This document shows, one piece after another, positions 61,203 through 64,000 of a DNA stretch of 64,000 nucleotides. The notes beneath the pieces are model-generated. The model saw only the letters and a program-made list of their open reading frames with translations, was not told the origin of the DNA and made no database searches. Position 1 is the stretch's first letter; each line of letters opens with the position of its first letter. Source of the stretch: Sphingomonas sp. HMP9 (GTDB lineage: Bacteria > Pseudomonadota > Alphaproteobacteria > Sphingomonadales > Sphingomonadaceae); assembly GCF_013374115.1 (NCBI RefSeq), contig NZ_AP022673.1:372001-436000 (forward strand). Reading direction: 5' to 3'. The position numbers were made by a program, and so were the translations under genes.

Positions 61203-62306
61203 TTACGCCTCGAACAGGTCCTTGTACTGCCGGGGCTGCGACCGGAGATACTGGTTCGGTGCCTTCACCTTGCCGCCCAGATGCGCCGCGGCATGCCAGG
61301 GCCAGCGCGGATCATACAGGATGGTCCGGGCGAGCGCGACCATGTCTGCATCGCCCGTCCCGACGATCGCCTCGGCTTGCTCATACTCGGTGATCAGCCC
61401 GACCGCGACGACCGGGATCGACACGGATTGCTTCACCGCGCGCGCGAGCGGTACCTGGTAGCTTGGCCCGACCGGGATCTGTTGCGCTGGCGTCGTGCCG
61501 CCACTCGAGACATGGATCGCACTGCAGCCGCGCGCCTCGAGCGCCTTGGCAAACGCTACCGTCTGCTCGGAATCCCAACCGCCCTCGGCCCAGTCGGTAC
61601 CCGAAACGCGCATCGTCACCGCGCGCTCGGCCGGGAATACTGCGCGAACCGCATCGAACACCTCGAGCGGGAAGCGCATCCGGTTTTCGAGGCTGCCGCC
61701 ATAGGCGTCCTCGCGCCGGTTCGACAGCGGCGACAGGAATTCGTGCAGCAGATAGCCATGCGCGGCATGCAGCTGGACCGCATCGATCCCGAGCCGCGCC
61801 GCACGTACCGTCGCGGCTACGAACGCATCGCGCACCCGCGCCAGCCCCTCGGCGTCGAGCGAGACGGACGCATTCTCCTCGGGCAGGAACGGCACCGTCG
61901 AGGGGCCTTCGGTCTGCCATCCGTTCGGCGCGCCCGGCGCGATCTGAAGCCCGCCCTTCCACGGTACTTCGCACGACGCCTTGCGGCCGGCATGCGACAG
62001 CTGGATCGCGATCGGCATGTCCGACCAGCGCCGGATGCTCTCGATCACGCCTGCCATCGCCGCCTCGGTCGCGTCGTCGTACAGCCCGACATCGCCATGG
62101 GTGATCCGCCCCTCGGGCAGCACTGCGCTTGCCTCGATCGTCAGCAGCGCCGCGCCCGACAGCGCGAGCTGACCCAGATGGATCTGGTGCCAGTCGTTCA
62201 TGCACCCGTTGACCGCCGAATACTGACACATCGGCGCGATCACGATCCGGTTGGCGAGCGTCAGATTGCCGATCTGGAGCGGCGCGAACAATTTGGGGCC
62301 GCTCAT
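61203..62306 (-). CDS. Old yellow enzyme family NADH:flavin oxidoreductase (YqjM-like)
   Basis: 367 residues from ATG 62306. TIM barrel with Cys27 and Tyr29 in PMCQYS (the YqjM signature), HAAHGYLLHEFLSPLSNRR, GGSLENRMRF, and the FMN phosphate loop ending GDADMVALARTILYDP. It reduces activated C=C bonds with FMN and NADPH. Divergent from glgX. Confidence 0.92.
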   Translation of the reverse strand: MSGPKLFAPLQIGNLTLANRIVIAPMCQYSAVNGCMNDWHQIHLGQLALSGAALLTIEASAVLPEGRITHGDVGLYDDATEAAMAGVIESIRRWSDMPIAIQLSHAGRKASCEVPWKGGLQIAPGAPNGWQTEGPSTVPFLPEENASVSLDAEGLARVRDAFVAATVRAARLGIDAVQLHAAHGYLLHEFLSPLSNRREDAYGGSLENRMRFPLEVFDAVRAVFPAERAVTMRVSGTDWAEGGWDSEQTVAFAKALEARGCSAIHVSSGGTTPAQQIPVGPSYQVPLARAVKQSVSIPVVAVGLITEYEQAEAIVGTGDADMVALARTILYDPRWPWHAAAHLGGKVKAPNQYLRSQPRQYKDLFEA

Positions 62307-62491
62307 GCAGCGATCGATCGGAGAGTGGAAGCCATGCGCATATCCCTTGATACTGGGCGGAGGGGCGGCGAAAACTCGCTGCTGGCTGCGGAACATAGGA
62401 ACCGGCGGATGGGTTTCACGCCAAGGAATGCTGCACCGCGATAAAGCCGCGTCCGCAGCGAGACGATTACGACACGAAAAGGGTCCTCGAC

Positions 62492-64000
62492 TTGCATCTA
62501 CTGCCCGACACGCTCGACGCCGGATCCGCCTATCCGCTCGGAGCGACCTTCGACGGCCTCGGCGTCAATTTCGCGGTCTATTCCGCCAACGCCGAGAAGA
62601 TCGAATTGTGCGTCTATGACGAGACCGGCCGCCGCGAGCTGAAACGCTATCCGCTCCCCGAATGGACCGACGAGGTCTGGCACGGCTACCTCCCCGACGC
62701 GCAGCCCGGGCTGGTCTATGGCTATCGCGCGCATGGACGGTACGCGCCGGAAGAAGGCCACCGCTTCAACCCGAACAAGTTGCTGCTCGACCCCTATGCC
62801 AAGCAGATGATCGGCGAGCTTCGCTGGACCGACGCGATGTACGGCTATCAGGTGAAGTCGCCGCGCGCAGATCTGAGTTTCGACAAGCGCGACAGCGCGC
62901 TGACGATGCCCAAGGGCGTCGTGACCGACAGCCATTTCGACTGGTCGCGCGACGTGCGCCCCAACACGCCGTGGTCGGAGACGGTGATCTACGAGGCACA
63001 TACCAAGGGCCTGACCAAGCTGTTCGACGAGGTCCAACCTTCCGAACGCGGCACCTTCGCGGCGCTCGGCAATCCCAAGGTTATCGATTACCTCAAGCGC
63101 CTCGGCGTCACCGCGCTCGAGCTGCTGCCGATCCACACCTACATCCAGGATCGTTTTCTGCAGGAGAAGGGGCTGCGCAATTACTGGGGCTACAATACCC
63201 TCAACTTCTTCACGCCCGAGCGCTCGTTCTTCGCGACCGACAGCCACAACGAACTGCGCCGTTCGATCCGCCGGCTGCATGCCGCCGGGATCGAAGTGAT
63301 CCTCGACGTCGTCTACAACCACACTTGCGAGGGCTCGGAACAGGGGCCGACGCTGTCGTGGCGCGGGCTCGACAATGCGAGCTACTACCGGCTGGTCAAG
63401 GACGATCCGCGCTTCTCGATCAACGACACCGGCACCGGCAACACGCTGAACCTGACCAAGGCGCGCGTGCTCCAGATGGTGGCGGATTCGCTGCGTTACT
63501 GGGCGACCAGCTTCGGCATCGACGGCTTCCGCTTCGATCTCGGGCTGACGCTGGGGCGGACGGATACGGGGTTCGATCCCGGTGCGGGCTTCTTCGACGT
63601 GCTGCGGCAGGATCCGGTGCTCGGCCGGCTGAAGCTGATCACCGAGCCTTGGGACATCGGCCCCGGCGGCTATCAGCTTGGCAACTTCCCCCCCGGGTTT
63701 GCCGAATGGAACGACAAATACCGCGACACGGTGCGCAAGTTCTGGCGCGGCGATCATGCGCAGCGCGCCGATCTTGCCGCGCGGCTCACGGGTTCGGCCG
63801 ACCTGTTCGACCGCCGTGCGCGGCGTCCGTGGGCCAGCGTCAACCTGCTCGGCGCGCATGACGGCTACACGCTCGCCGACACCGTCGCGTATGAGGAGCG
63901 CCATAACGAGGCGAACGGCGAGGACAATAACGACGGCCATTCGAACAATTGCTCGCGCAACTGGGGCGTCGAAGGCCCGACCGACGACCCCGCGATCCTG
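62492..64000 (+). CDS. glgX: Glycogen debranching enzyme GlgX (partial)
   Basis: 503 residues visible; the gene runs off the right edge. TTG 62492 with AAAAGGG 8 bases upstream is the chosen start, since no ATG fits the N-terminus (LHLLPDTLDAGSAYPLGATF). A CBM48 domain is followed by a GH13 barrel: VILDVVYNHTCEG, nucleophile Asp349 (FRFDLGLTLG), acid Glu385 (ITEPWDIG) and His456-Asp457 (GAHDGYTL). It removes alpha-1,6 branches from glycogen limit dextrins, often feeding trehalose synthesis. Confidence 0.92.
   Translation, partial: MHLLPDTLDAGSAYPLGATFDGLGVNFAVYSANAEKIELCVYDETGRRELKRYPLPEWTDEVWHGYLPDAQPGLVYGYRAHGRYAPEEGHRFNPNKLLLDPYAKQMIGELRWTDAMYGYQVKSPRADLSFDKRDSALTMPKGVVTDSHFDWSRDVRPNTPWSETVIYEAHTKGLTKLFDEVQPSERGTFAALGNPKVIDYLKRLGVTALELLPIHTYIQDRFLQEKGLRNYWGYNTLNFFTPERSFFATDSHNELRRSIRRLHAAGIEVILDVVYNHTCEGSEQGPTLSWRGLDNASYYRLVKDDPRFSINDTGTGNTLNLTKARVLQMVADSLRYWATSFGIDGFRFDLGLTLGRTDTGFDPGAGFFDVLRQDPVLGRLKLITEPWDIGPGGYQLGNFPPGFAEWNDKYRDTVRKFWRGDHAQRADLAARLTGSADLFDRRARRPWASVNLLGAHDGYTLADTVAYEERHNEANGEDNNDGHSNNCSRNWGVEGPTDDPAIL

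Overview
The window looks like chromosome of a sphingomonad (Alphaproteobacteria, Sphingomonas-like). The base composition is high in GC, and genes are tightly packed with many ATGA, TTGA and GTGA start/stop overlaps. Typical alphaproteobacterial markers are present: a ChpT-type phosphotransferase, CtrA-like TTAA-N7-TTAA boxes, UPF0262, DUF1178, and a DUF934/DUF2849 sulfite-reduction operon. No rRNA or CRISPR array was seen. One tRNA gene, tRNA-Ser(UGA), is present.

Layout. 0-6.2 kb: a ChpT-like phosphotransferase followed by a compact chemotaxis operon cheA-cheW-cheY-cheB-cheR, with CtrA-like boxes before cheA and cheY. 6.2-9.4 kb: cytidine deaminase, a GH25-like protein that seems to lack a catalytic Glu, UPF0262 and the replicative helicase dnaB. 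9.5-13.4 kb: a minus-strand assimilatory sulfate reduction operon (cobA-type methyltransferase, DUF2849, sulfite reductase, DUF934, APS/PAPS reductase). 13.7-28.7 kb: metabolic and housekeeping genes (astD, selO, alpha/beta hydrolase, SDR, GH130, GT4, nitronate monooxygenase, LysE exporter, 2-hydroxyacid dehydrogenase, thiolase, prepilin peptidase). 29.2-35.6 kb: tamA-tamB, for outer-membrane assembly. 35.7-37.2 kb: a Baeyer-Villiger type monooxygenase.

37.2-42.0 kb: a signalling module of EAL phosphodiesterase, TPR-type membrane histidine kinase and single-domain response regulator. It lies behind a promoter region with a perfect CtrA box, next to a possible 17-residue peptide gene. 42-45.2 kb: methyltransferase, comF, and a glutaredoxin-nitrilase-DUF1178 operon. 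45.2-51.1 kb: an accessory block with visibly different base composition. It holds an AlpA-like regulator, two small secreted proteins, a four-gene run of small ORFs, an RTX/DUF4214 secreted protein and a frameshifted plasmid/phage-type HTH gene. It lies at the 3' end of tRNA-Ser, and the tRNA end is nearly repeated (14/15) at the other side of the block, so it is probably a small tRNA-integrated island.

51.9-55.3 kb: a cassette of acyl-CoA dehydrogenase-like protein, PIG-L deacetylase, NodS-like methyltransferase and a converging, overlapping family-2 glycosyltransferase. Its chemistry resembles a simplified Nod-factor decoration pathway. 55.3-64 kb: stress and reserve-carbohydrate genes (large catalase, two SDRs, GH15 glucoamylase/trehalase, OYE-type oxidoreductase, glgX running off the end). 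Two families of palindromic intergenic repeats are scattered through the core regions but were not seen inside the island.
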